From: Phytopythium helicoides
Lineage: Eukaryota > Oomycota > Peronosporomycetes > Pythiales > Pythiaceae
NCBI GenBank assembly: GCA_024867545.1
Contig: JANFNE010000073.1
Location: 124,001-188,000 of the forward strand
Direction of reading: 5' to 3'
Length of the DNA stretch: 64,000 bases
The position numbers were made by a program, and so were the translations under genes. Shown here piece after piece: positions 30,375 to 43,095 of the stretch; within the stretch, counting starts at the first letter, position 1, and every line of letters starts with the position of its first letter. The notes under the pieces were generated by a model that was not told the origin of the DNA, ran no database searches, and worked only from the letters and a program-made list of their open reading frames with translations.

Positions 30375-30905
30375 ATGTCGCCCGCGGACGAGACGAGAGA
30401 CAGCTACAGCGAGCAGTTCGAGGCCGCGCCGTCGGTGCCATCGACGCCGCGCATGAAGACGCCCAAGGCCTTCATGCGCGCGGTCGGCGGCTTCTTCAGC
30501 AGCCGCAAGAGCGCCGGAAGCCGCACGAGCATGTCGACCGCCCCCAGCGAGCGCTCGTGGCGCCGCACGCGCGGCGACTCGACCTCGCTCTCGCAGTCGA
30601 ACGCACGCGAGCCCTCGCATTCGGTGCTACACTCGGGCGGTGGCCACAAGCTCGGTGAGGCATCGTCGCCCACGGACCTCAGCGAGATGGAGACCGACGA
30701 CGCACCGCCGGAGTTCGTCTTCTACGGTGGCAGCGAGGACGGCTCGTTCAAGCCCGACCTGCGACCCACGGACCTGGACCGCATCGACCACAACTCCATC
30801 CGCCCCTCGCTGAGGCAGCAGATGCCCGTCTTCTTCTCGCCGCCGCAGTACGAGAACCTGCGCCGCAGCAGCCTCTGCGTCGACCCACGCGAGTACGAGT
30901 TTTGA
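30375..30905 (+). CDS. FLFY-GSE/PVFFSP family protein 2 (unknown function)
   Basis: Intronless, 176 aa, with no recognised domain. The N-terminal part contains KTPKAFMRAVGGFFSSRKSAG (~35-55), closely similar to MRGFMRAIGLGGLFRKSSGS at the start of family protein 4. It is a basic, amphipathic FMRA[VI]G segment that could bind membrane or a partner. A Ser/Arg-rich linker and an acidic patch (SEMETDDAPP) follow. Box 1 is EFVFYGGSED (~112); box 2 is QQMPVFFSPP (~148). The tail ends in EYEF. The FMRA-acidic-box 1-box 2 order is shared with the member at 35278, so this pair is probably closest. The Ser-rich linker suggests phosphorylation. Confidence 0.68.
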   Translation: MSPADETRDSYSEQFEAAPSVPSTPRMKTPKAFMRAVGGFFSSRKSAGSRTSMSTAPSERSWRRTRGDSTSLSQSNAREPSHSVLHSGGGHKLGEASSPTDLSEMETDDAPPEFVFYGGSEDGSFKPDLRPTDLDRIDHNSIRPSLRQQMPVFFSPPQYENLRRSSLCVDPREYEF

Positions 30906-32900
30906 CTTTGTTGTGTGTGTCACTGTGCCATGAGAGCGGTCGTGGCGCTCTTCCCGAGCGTCGCGACGCTTTGCTCGGTTTTGATGCCGCATTGACCACC
31001 TGCCTGTCTGCTTACTGCGACCCACGAACCCCATTTAATCTAAAATACATTTGTGACTGCCGCCACCAGGAACTTCTTCGTGTGACGAGGAAGCAGCAAG
31101 CGATGATCGAGACCACCGAGCGACCAGCTAGTCAGTCAGCCGATCAGTCGACGGCGACTGCTAGCGTTGGAACGGCCATCGTGCGTGCGTGCATGTATGA
31201 GTGAGTGTCATGACAAGGAGCGGAAGGAAGCGACGGCGAGAGAGCCCCCAAGCAGAAGAGCAGCAGTTTTAGATTTGTAGTAGCAGCATATCGGATGGAG
31301 ATGAATAACAGCAGACGCGTAGGTTGTAGACTGTCCTCCCTCCATGTGGCTCGTCGTAATCCTCCGGTCCCCTGCTGCGGACGTGATCAGGTGGCCTCGA
31401 GCGTCGACGCGAAACAAAAACAAACACATCCGACCAAGGTGATCCATACTCAGACACTGCAGAAAGCTCACGGCGACCGGAGAAGCGTATGAGGGCTATC
31501 CTTTGAATCACTCAAAGGACTCAAATTGAGTGAGCGAACGAGCGAGCGAAATGGCAAATCGGAGGAACTGGCAGACCGTTCGTTCAGGAAGCAACGAGTT
31601 GTTGACTAAAGACAAACTGAAGATGCGACCAAGCAGAGCGGCTCGTTTGCATTCGAGTGCCTGCTTCGCCTGGCTTCGCGCCGCGAGATCTTAAAGATGC
31701 GAGAGGGAGCTACGAGTTGAGGGACTGAAGCGAGGTGGAGCAACTCGGGAAATGCAGTGGGCTGCTCGCGGACTCGCAATGCCATGGACATCATAGAGTG
31801 CCTGACGCGGACGGACAGCTCCTGTCGGACTTGTGCCCGACGTCGCGTCGTGCACTGCCCCATCTGTCTAAATTTGCACGTCTATTGACACGACCAGAGG
31901 AGTGCGCAGTGCGCGTTTGATCAGGCCAACTGACTGGGTTGAGGGAGGTTTGCCCAACTTGCTTGCCCTTGTCCTGGGGTGATGATGGCCCAGCGCTGCA
32001 ATCTGCTGCATCCACTGTGGCGTCCATCCAAGGTCTCGATCGGGAAGGACAGCCAGTCGAAACCGAGCATGGAGTGTCTTTGGCAGTCATCAATCCCACT
32101 CGCGTGCAAGCGCGAACAGGTCCATGAACTTCGCAGCATGGAGGAGGATGAGGTGTGCGCGGCTGCAGACTTTAGCCTGCCCGACTGGAGATGGAGCCTC
32201 ACCACATGTGCTGAACGCCCATCGTTGCGGCACACTATAACCCATGAGCTCACCGCCTGGCATTCCTGATGGCATCAGTGACCTTACCATTGTGGTGCCG
32301 CCGCGATCTAATCCATCAGGTGGGTGCGAAGAGTGCATTGGCCATGTATGTAACGTCAGCAGGAGGCATTACCAGTGCCTCTTGGCCGATTGAACCGCCT
32401 CTCGACATGTTGCTTTTTGTATGTGTAGAGTCGCTCGAAGGAATTCGGACATGATCCGTGTCAATAGCGCAGGTAGTCAGAGCGCTACGTGGCTACGCCT
32501 TCCACACGTTTCTTGAGTTGTGTATGGCGCAGAGACCGACCAGTACCCTCGCGAATCAACACTTTCGTCACTCGGAGCCACTCGAAGCACTTGGTTTGGC
32601 TATGGGACGCACCCGCCCCATCCTGCCCGGCCGTTCCTCGTCGGTCGTTCGGTCTCACTTGCATCCCCTTGGTCATTTCCCGATCAAGAGCGGACTCTCT
32701 TCACTCGTCCTTCCCGAAGGCGAGTAGATAGTGAACCCTAGTGCCAGGGGTCTACTCGTTCGTTGGAACGGCCAGCGCAGCCCCCCTCGAGCGTTTACTC
32801 CGGCTTCTCCGCAGTCCGCCGAGCACCATCGCACGACAACAACGCGCCGCTCGACTCTTCATCTCGTTGATCTCCTTGCGAACCGATCGAGAGGAGCCTC
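30906..32900. other. Intergenic region, no supported gene
   Basis: Two kb. It includes GAGCGA-type short tandem repeats near 31530-31550. Frames up to 110 codons are seen on both strands without features. The last 100 nt should contain the promoter of the next gene; TCTTCATCTCGTTGATC near 32856 is a weak initiator-like candidate. Confidence 0.4.
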
Positions 32901-33515
32901 ATGTGGACTGAGCTATGGGAAAACATCACCGAGTTCTTCAGCCGGCCGTTCCGCGACTGCTACAACATGTGCGACGTGGTGGAGCGGCCGTTCGGCGGGC
33001 CGCCGGGCTCCCCCGGCGTGCAGGTGCTGCCGCAGCACTTCCCGCGCATGGACCGTGACCAAGACCTCAAGTACGACCTGAGCGCAGGCCCGATCTCGAG
33101 CTCGTCGGCCATCTCGAACACGTCGCACCACTCGTCGGGCCGCTCCAAGACCTCCACCGACTCGTTCTACTCGTACGAGGACCCGTATGACCAGCCCACG
33201 CAGTTCCTGTTTTACTGCGGTTCGGAGCCGCTGACGCCCAACTCGGCGCAGATTGCGGCAACACGCGCGGCCAACGGCTTGCGCAGTGATGCTATCTCCA
33301 TCACGCCGTACGTACTCGGGTTACCGAACGAGGAGCCGGTGACGCCGCGGCAACCGATCATATCGCCGAGCATCTCGCACCAAATCCCGGTGTTCTTCTC
33401 GCCGCGCAACGCACCCCTATCGTCTCCAGGCGGCCCAATGCCCATGTACTCGCCGCACTTATTCCGCATCACGGAGCAGGAGCACGACCCATACTTCATG
33501 CGCTACTCGCGGTGA
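32901..33515 (+). CDS. FLFY-GSE/PVFFSP family protein 3 (unknown function)
   Basis: Intronless, 204 aa. It begins MWTELWENITEFFSRPF, a short amphipathic stretch in the place of the FMRA segment of members 2 and 4. A Ser/Thr-rich linker (SSSAISNTSHHSSGRSK) and the acidic/aromatic YSYEDPYDQPT follow. Box 1 is QFLFYCGSEP (~99); box 2 is SHQIPVFFSPRN (~159). The tail carries several Pro/Met/Tyr residues and ends YFMRYSR. Family members 3 and 4 both have a PxxPxIS-H-x-[IM]-P-V-F-F sequence leading into box 2. No enzyme signature or membrane segment is evident; the function is unknown. It lies about 2 kb from each neighbour of the family, all in the same orientation. Confidence 0.68.
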   Translation: MWTELWENITEFFSRPFRDCYNMCDVVERPFGGPPGSPGVQVLPQHFPRMDRDQDLKYDLSAGPISSSSAISNTSHHSSGRSKTSTDSFYSYEDPYDQPTQFLFYCGSEPLTPNSAQIAATRAANGLRSDAISITPYVLGLPNEEPVTPRQPIISPSISHQIPVFFSPRNAPLSSPGGPMPMYSPHLFRITEQEHDPYFMRYSR

Positions 33516-35195
33516 AGGCGGAGTGGCGGACGAGGCATTTTATTGGCAAAAGGTGCCGTTTATATATTTCAGGTAGGTGGTGAGTTTGTGTGGCCGTGGC
33601 GCGGAGTCGAGTCGAGTCGAGTTGAGGAGCATACAGAAAAGATAAACGAGAAATGGAACGAGAGCTGCGAGCAGCTCGCACCCGCGCGCACTGCGCGGGC
33701 TGAAGTAGACATATTGACGTTCTTGATCGCGATCTCTGACGTTGGTGAGGAGTCTGCTTCAAGTAGATGCGGCGATGACCAGCCGTGACGACCACAACTG
33801 CTGCAAATGATGCGTTCATAAATCTCTGCAGACAAGCCACCAACTGCTGCTCTCATCAATGCTGTCAGAATCATGCAGAGCTTGTCAACTATCACAGTGA
33901 TGTGAGTGGTAGCAGAGATTCTTGGCCGTACCAATGGCCGTTACTTTGGCTAGCCCAAGCGATGACGAGGAGAATTGCGAATGGTTGTAGATGCGAGAGC
34001 TGTCTGCGAGCCAGAAGCAAACAGCAGCTGATCCTTGCAGTAGCATTTTGAGTTCTCGCAGCCACAGTCGGTGGGGAACCTTTGGTAGCTCTTTCGTTGC
34101 TGGCGTCAGAGCATATGAAGATGTTCCAGATGTGAGCCACTGATTGTTGGTGTCGCTGCAGCGCTTGCCAGCCACGACTTTAGCTGTTGCCTGCAAGAAT
34201 GCTGGACCACGCCAGGAAGACTCGCAGCTGCCGGAACACAGCATGCATCGCTTTCTGGGCGGCCGTTGTGCGACACCCAAGTCATCCCAGGGAGGGACGG
34301 CCGCTTCAACTTTGTCAACTCGTCGGAAACGCAACGCCAGTCGAGGACCCGCTGACAACGAGGCTCTGTCTCAATCGCATCGGATGCGGCAACCGGACCA
34401 CTTCACTAATGAGCTGAGTCCACACCCTTCTGACACGAGCTCCGCTGGATAGTCGAACCCACAGCCGGTCTCCGTATGGACCGGGCCGTCGCCATCTTGC
34501 CACTCGCCGAAACCATCGGGCTCCAAGCACCCGACCTGCTGGCGGATCCCTCTGCTCTGCCTCTACGGGAGTCGGTCAATTGGCACCACTTGGCGGTGCT
34601 AGGATATCACCAATGTGGCGAAGCTTTCGCCGGCTCCACCCAAACCGCCAACACCTCGCAGCTGCATCGAAACGCGGCGATTCCCCGCTGCTTCCGCCCT
34701 CAGCGACAAGCGATCGCAATGTGTCAATGCCGAGAGCGCTCGTAGCCGCTCATGGTCGACCGTTACACGGCGTCAACTCTGACTTGCGTTCAGTATGGAA
34801 GCCGTTACGTCGCCGCGAAACCTCTTGCGCTCAGTATGCAGACAGGCGACCTCCTTCCACCACACTCCGCCGCTGGATTTTGTGGCCCACGTCAGGTGGA
34901 CGCCTCATTCCTTCTGACCAGGTGGTCAGGTGGTCAGCTGACCTGCCGCCAGCGTCCTGTGTCCTAGTATATCCGTCTCACATTGATTTATCGTAAGTAC
35001 CAACTCTTATCAGTCGCTGTTCCAAAAGGACGCAGCCATGGATAAGCCGGAGCCATCTGGCTCGGCGTCAACCGGTTCAACATGTGAGTGCCACACGATC
35101 CGCCAACGAAACCGCCGCGTCGTCCCCTTGCCTTTACCTTTTGCGTCCTTTCTGCCAGCTGCCAGGCTGAGCTGAACCAGCCTGAGATGCCGCCG
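33516..35195. other. Intergenic region, no supported gene
   Basis: 1.7 kb. Contains a GAGTC tandem repeat near 33605-33622. TTGCG[TC]TCAGTATG occurs twice at about 34781-34840; the second copy belongs to the 21-nt sequence shared with the Fanzor 5' flank. A 12-nt palindrome (GGTCAGCTGACC) lies near 34935. No convincing coding sequence. Confidence 0.4.
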
Positions 35196-35209
35196 CCCAT
35201 TCCTCAACT
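35196..35209 (+). promoter_or_regulatory. Candidate oomycete core promoter of the gene at 35278
   Basis: CCCATTCCTCAACT resembles the YCATTYYNCAA initiator consensus and lies about 70-80 nt before the ATG. Confidence 0.4.
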
Positions 35210-35277
35210 CGCTCGACACCGCGCAAGTGTCGTCCCCACCCCCGAGTACTTTCGCCACCTCCACAGATCCAAGCAAC

Positions 35278-35688
35278 ATGCGCGGCTTCATGCGCGCCAT
35301 CGGCCTCGGCGGCCTCTTCCGCAAGAGCAGCGGCTCCATGGGCTCGACTCGAGCCTCGCGCTCGCTGTCGCGCGCTGGCGCCAACTTCCGAGTCATCTCG
35401 CTCGAGGAGTTCCAGAGCGCCACGCTCACCTTCCGCACCATGAGCAACGCCTCGGAGCGCCGCAGCAGCTCGGGCAACGAGAAGCCGCAGTTCCTCTTCT
35501 TCTGCGGCTCCGAGTCCTCTAGTGACGGACCCACCTCGACGATCGCGGAGCGACTCACCAACATGAACTTCCCCACGCCCGCGCAGCCTGTCATCTCGCA
35601 CCGCATGCCGGTCTTCTTCGCGCCAGTGCCGCCCGCCATCATGACGTCGCCGTCGGCCCACCCGCGCCAGTCCATCTTCGCCAACTAG
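35278..35688 (+). CDS. FLFY-GSE/PVFFSP family protein 4 (unknown function)
   Basis: 136 aa from the ATG at 35278; the frame opens 51 nt earlier without an ATG. It is the shortest member and shows the family core most plainly. MRGFMRAIGLGGLFRKSSGS at the N-terminus matches member 2. A Ser/Arg linker follows, then VISLEEFQSATLTF. Box 1 is QFLFFCGSES (~70) and box 2 is SHRMPVFFAPVP (~107). A Pro/Ser-rich tail follows. No known domain is recognised. The size, lack of introns and shared boxes suggest a small adaptor or regulator whose two boxes contact a common partner. That role is inference only. Confidence 0.68.
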   Translation: MRGFMRAIGLGGLFRKSSGSMGSTRASRSLSRAGANFRVISLEEFQSATLTFRTMSNASERRSSSGNEKPQFLFFCGSESSSDGPTSTIAERLTNMNFPTPAQPVISHRMPVFFAPVPPAIMTSPSAHPRQSIFAN

Positions 35689-36488
35689 GAGTTGGCAAAG
35701 GTGGACTTCTGCGCAGTCGGTCGCCTGCAATTCAGACCGACAGCAGAATCCAATCTGTCTGGAGTGCCACTCCCGTTTCTCATCGGAAAGTGATGGGCAC
35801 GAGCCTCCACGACAACAACAACACACCAAGAGACCCCAACGGACAACATTTCCAGCTTCCTCTCGACCTCTTTGGAGGGCTACACGACCAACTCAAGGCG
35901 TCGCGACATCCTCTCGCCTCGCTGAAGGTCGACACTCTGGTCCCAGCACTAGACAGCACATTGACTGATTGGTGCCATACCAACCAGTCAGTCCACTGTG
36001 CAGAGACCTGATGGTGCTCTCCACACTACCAACCGTTCATTTTCAAAGTTCCAAGTCTCAAGCCGCGGACGCGACGATCGCAGTCGCAAATTTCAACAAC
36101 CGCGCGCCAAGACCCCAGTCATTTTCACCATTTTCGACTATTTCACACTCGCTCGATGAGCGCTTCTCCGTGAGCAAGCTCGAGTGTCTTCACATTAGAC
36201 ACTCAACGTCGCGCCGCTCGATTTGCAGAGCGGTTGCGCTGCTTCCATCACGCCGCCACGACCCACAGCGCCTTTGACTGCAGACGTGCAGATCCAAGCA
36301 GCCGCTAGTCGTCATTTTCCCACCAGCAGAACCCATCGGAAGGCTTTGCAGCTCGTACTCATTCATGTTGCATTTGTAGTGTTCTGCGTAGCTAACAGAC
36401 CATTGCAGCATCAACATGAACAGCGACTCATACATTTATTGGCCATCGTCTTCATCACTACAATAGCAAAAACCTCCCCATGGTGAGA
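35689..36488. other. Intergenic region between convergent genes
   Basis: 800 nt holding the 3' ends of the family gene on the left and the sulfhydrylase on the right. No supported gene; a rightward frame at 35969-36277 is short and featureless. Confidence 0.4.
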
Positions 36489-38535
<2,047 letters not shown>

Positions 38536-40653
38536 ATGCCGATGGCGCCGTCGGATGCGGACATCGACGCTGCGAGGTAAGACCCAGCGCTTTGCAAAAT
38601 GGTCGTGGACGTAGTCTCACACCTTTCTCGGTGCCTAGCCAACAAGCTCATGATCCGCGGCGCATCAAGCTGCTGAAACTGCTTGATCGCGAGGAGCACA
38701 AGTCTCGCGCGTACGTACCTGTCATGGACCCTGCAGCCTCGGGCTTTCGATTGCTCACCGTGCTCTTCTTCTTCCATTGTAGCTTTGCGTATAGCAATTC
38801 TCCTCTTCGAGGTGCACGCAGCCTCTCGTCGCTGCACGAAGAGCTGCAAACAAGTCGAGCCACCGCTGGTGATGCAACCCTGGCTGTGCCCACGTCTGTA
38901 GTGTCCAAGAAGAAGAAGAAGAAGAAGAAGCATGTATCGCCCGCAGCATTCCTCTCGCCACTGAAGTGTCGAGCAAAGGCAGGGTATGCAAACGGGCTGT
39001 CCCCTGCTTCCATCCATCCGTCCAAGAGCGAGGTGGCTCTGACAGCGCGAGCAAGCGGGTTGTTCAACTTGTGTGAATCCGATCAGCACCAACTTCAGGG
39101 AACGCATTTGGCTGACAAGGTCGAAATGAAAAGTAAACCGCTAGCTACCGCGCGTCAGCGACAGCAGCCATCCGTTGAGCTCGCGCGGAAAGTCAACGAG
39201 CAAGCCGTCATGTATGATGCTGTCAACTACCCACAACTTGCTCATCTTACTGGATAGCCTAACGCGATGTGATACATGCAGCACTCAGTTGATGGAGAGA
39301 GAGCAAATCGAGCAGGCAAAGATTGTGGCTCGAGAGATCCAGCACACACAACTCGATCAGGTACCTTTACGGTTTGATGGTGTTTTCAAGGTTGCCGCCT
39401 GCTCTCACCTCAGTTTGCTTTCTATCGAAGATGGCGATTCGGCGGCGAGCTAGGCAAGAGCGAGTGCTAGATGCGAAAGCTCTACGAGAGCAACTAGAGT
39501 GGGAACTGGCGCAGGCTGAGCAGGCTGAGCTCCAGCTTGCTCGGGATTCAGCAGACAGCAGGCGCTGGCTAGGCCAACAGCATCAACTCGCATTACAGGC
39601 ACAGAGCATACTTAGTGCCATCCGTGCCACAGTCAGCCAGTTTGTCGACTCTCTTGCTGTGCGTCCAGCTTGCGAGGCAATTGAGGTGTTGTTTGTTGGT
39701 AAATGTTCTTTTGCGGCGGCTCGATCAACTAAATTAATGCATGGCTCAGATTGTGACGCGAGAGCAGGACGCTCTGGTCAGCTTCTGCATGGATAAGTGC
39801 AGCGCTTCAATTACTGAAAAGGAGCAAGAGCGAATACGAGTGCGTTGCATCGGATGTGCTGTTTGGTTGTTGATTTTATCGTCAACTGACAATCTTGTGT
39901 CAATCAGGCCGAACTTCTTGATCAGATCGTGCGTGCGAGAGCAGATCTTGAGTCTCGGAGACTGAACGAAGAGCGTGAGCAGGTGGATGTAACTCAGCAT
40001 CATTGCCGGACTTGGTTCATTTTCTCATGCGCTGTGCTGCGGATTTTGTTGCTGAGCCCAGCGTCTCGAAAAGGAACGCAAGCAGGCAAAGTTAGACGTG
40101 CAAGCATTTCAGCAAGTCCAGATAGCACGACAACTTGACGCAAAGCGTAACAGAAAAGCGCAAGATGCTGCAACGAGAGAGATTGTTCAAAAAACACAGG
40201 AGGTAGCAGATCATCGCGCTGCCGCCGCACTTGCGTCTAAGAAACATCGTTCATTCGTCAATAACCAGGTATGAAGCGCCTACTGTACAGCACCAATTCC
40301 ATGTCCTCTAACTGAATTGGGCAACTTCATTTTTCTGCCAGTATTTGCTCGAGCAAATCCACAATAATGAAGCAGCTCGAAGTTTGTTTCCACTACACAC
40401 ACAAGGATGCAGTTCTCCGGTTTGTTTAGCTCTGTGCTTGGTTGGTTGTGTATCAATACAGGAAGTTGACCGTTCTTCTTTTTGGCAGGTGTATCGTACA
40501 CCTTACTGGTCAGATGAATCCGAGGAGCAGCGACTAGAAGGCTTTGTGCGCAAGGATGTTGCATTCCGTAGTGGCATCAACAACACTCTCCCAGGGGCAG
40601 AGTCACCAGCGATTATGATCCACGGAAAGAAATCTACTACCTGGTACGATTAG
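38536..40653 (+). CDS. Ten-exon coiled-coil protein, possibly trichohyalin-plectin-homology type
   Basis: Ten exons by eye: 38536-38576, 38639-38710, 38783-39211, 39282-39360, 39431-39685, 39750-39839, 39908-39982, 40062-40268, 40342-40381, 40466-40653. Introns are 62-84 nt and the total encodes 491 aa. A Lys run (AAG repeats near 38907-38930) lies in exon 3. From exon 4 on, the protein is almost all charged helix rich in Glu, Gln, Arg and Ala (REQIEQAKIVAREIQ, then REQLEWELAQAEQAELQLAR, then YLLEQIHNNEAAR), followed by a non-helical tail VYRTPYWSDESEEQR. The pattern suits axonemal coiled-coil proteins of the TPH group in flagellated zoospores, but no specific ortholog is recognised. The exon 9-10 junction has an alternative with a 42-nt intron. 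Confidence 0.7.
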
Positions 40654-40770
40654 TGTAGAATCAAATACAACGGAGATATCCCCACGGGTTTTTAGTGAAA
40701 TCTCAAGTGTCAAAGATGATTCTTCAGTCAGGTACTTATCGCTTGACCGCGACTGACGCGTGATCACGCT

Positions 40771-42426
40771 CTACTGAAACAGCTCCGGCGTCTGATCCTC
40801 GACGTACAGAAGCGTAGAGTTCACCTTCTTCTCCCAGTCGTCAAGACGCGTGACGAGCTCCTTGAGCTGCGACGTATCGAGCACGCGCGGCTGTTGAAGA
40901 GAGTCCACCTTGTCAGACACTGCAAATCAAAAATTCCCGAAGGAGTTACTGTGATCGTACCTGAACCCACGAGACACGGACGATGCCGTCAACTTGATCG
41001 ATGGAGCCCTTGATGAGTCCGCATGAGAGAGCGCGCATAACGAGCCACTCCACTTGCTCAGCAGGTAGGCGGGTGGCCTCGGCAATCTCACCGAACGCGA
41101 TGTTGCGCTCGTGGGATGGACGTTGGAACACGAGCACCATGAGCGCCAACAGAGCCACCTTCTCCTTGATGTATGTCTGCTTGCTGACGAGCGCAGGCTG
41201 CATGCATCACAGCAGGGTCTTAGTATGAGTTGCTCCTTCTCTTCCTCTACCACTCGAATCTTACCTGAGCGTTGAACTGAGCACTGTTTGCACCGACGAT
41301 CTCGTTGAACTTGTCAATGTCGCCCTTGTTGAACACATGCAGCAAGTCCGACAGCCATTGCTTGTCTGTGCCCTCGAGTGCACGCAGGATCGGTGTCGCG
41401 AGCTACATTGCAACACCACCATTAAGGTCGATCTTTGATGGCATCACAGCACAACGAGTCCATCGAGCGTACCACTTCGCCAAAGTTGAACACGCCGTCG
41501 CCCGTAAGCGCAGCGATGCTGATGTTGACAGCCAGGTCGAATCGCTCGGCAGCTGGCAACTCATCGTACTGTGTGTACGCCAGGAACATGAGCGCATTCT
41601 TGTAAAACTTGTCGGCGGGGCCGAGCGCGCTGAAGTAGTCGCATGCCACGCGGTAGTAGGACGCATGCACGACCGGCTCCGCGCCAACAAGCCCTTCAAT
41701 CTCGGACTTGTGCTCGTCCAGCACCGTCTTGACCGTCGGGAAGAACTCCGCGCCGCGCCGCAGCTGCAGCTTGGCGATCTGCATCTTGCACAGCAGTCTC
41801 GCCTACTCGAGGAAGTGAACGTCAGACTCCCGCAGTGTGCCAACCTACAGCGACTGTAGAAGCAGCAAACCTCGTGCGCCGTCTTCTCGTTGAGCTGCGT
41901 CAAGATGTTCTCCATGAACGCCTGCGCCTCGGCAGCGTCTGCAGTGGCACCCTCTCTTGGTCAGCGCGCACGGCTCACCGCACATCTCCTGGATTCCGCA
42001 CGCGTACCGTCGAACTGCGCGCTGATAGCGTCGCAGATGACCACGAGGCGGATCTGGTTCATCTTGTCCTGGAAGCTCTTGATGAACTCCGAGTACAGCT
42101 GCGACCGGCAATCCGTCAGTCCCGCCGCCTGCTACCGCGCTCAACTCATCCACCGCTCACCTTGGGGAGGCTCAGCGGCTGGCGGCACGTCGCCGGGTCC
42201 CGCACAAACGCCTCCAGCTCGCCCGTGAGCTCATGGTACAGCCTGCAACGCCGGGTTCGGTCAGCAACGGAGTCGACGAGCCAAGGCCCGCAGCGAGGCC
42301 CAGAGAGCGCCTCCGGTCGCGCGACTTCGGGGACGGGACGTACTTGCGCACGTGCAGGTCCTTGAGCTTCTGGTAGCGCGGCGCCAGGTCCGGGTGCGCC
42401 GCCTGCTGCTGCGCGATGAAGTCCAT
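40771..42426 (-). CDS. PSMD13: 26S proteasome non-ATPase regulatory subunit 13 (Rpn9, PCI domain)
   Basis: Eight exons (42426-42344, 42242-42161, 42098-42008, 41938-41871, 41802-41473, 41402-41265, 41197-40961, 40890-40771) give 382 aa, close to human PSMD13 (376). Rpn9 is a structural subunit of the proteasome lid. Motifs match the family along the length: YHELTGELEAFV, SEFIKSFQDKMNQIRLVV, ARLLCKMQIAKLQL, GVFNFGEVLATPILRAL, QWLSDLLHVFNKGD, then the PCI winged helix (RNIAFGEIAEATRLPAEQVE, LIKGSIDQVDGIVRVSWVQ) and the terminal PRVLDTSQLKELVTRLDDW. Every junction preserves alignment, including WVQ/PRVLD across the last intron. Introns are 62-101 nt. It converges on the coiled-coil gene with a 117-nt gap. 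Confidence 0.94.
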
Positions 42427-43095
42427 GGCCGCCGCCTTTCTTGCTGCTTCCTCCGCTTGTTCCTTCCCGGTTTGGATCGCAAGCTCCCCTCCTTGGGCTT
42501 GATTCGTAAATACTTTAGAGTGTGGTGTGGGCTACACTAATCGGTATTGCACAGCCTAGCGAAGGGGGATCGCACAGGAGCCAACTGACACGTCGTCGCC
42601 ACCTTGGCACCACGTGGAGCTGCAAGTGGCTCGACTGCCCTCGGCAGCTGTGGCTCATGGCTGGTTGCGTGGTTGGTTGTGTGAGTCAAAATGTGTGGAG
42701 GGAGGTGGCGGCCGCGAGTTGCATCACCGTCACAGAACGAAGCGTTCCCAACCGCACCCGCGAGGACAATGCGGTTGGCTCATGTGCATGCACATGTGAT
42801 GGAATCCGAGGCCAAGGATATCAGCCTCGCAGTAACACTCGACGCATCACTCCATGCGAAATTTTGGCTCCATCCTAGCGGCGTCAACACTGTTGCTGAG
42901 CGCGAACGCCTCCTGTGAAAGAGAGAGCCCAGTGTAATATCCTAGTTTGGTCATGTGGCGCACTTCCCGCATAATACTCGCGGCATACAAACAGCAAGTG
43001 AAACGCCCTCTCTCGCGCAAATTAACCCCGCGAGTTGACCTCAGTCGGCGATTCGCGCGTTCCGGAACAAGGCGACAGGCCGAGAAGGCGCCGCC
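42427..43095. other. Divergent intergenic region
   Basis: 669 nt between the proteasome subunit and the PH-domain gene. Should contain both promoters. Short featureless frames only. Confidence 0.4.

Noticed and set aside
34440..34480. GTTCGACTATCC on the minus strand as a tRNA T-arm
   Set aside because: The flanking bases do not form a 5-bp T stem, and no D-arm or acceptor stem can be built around it. No other tRNA-like block was found.
40382..40465. Alternative 42-nt last intron in the coiled-coil gene (40424-40460 region)
   Set aside because: Both junctions keep the frame, but 42 nt is far below the 58-101 nt range of the other introns, so the 84-nt form is preferred.
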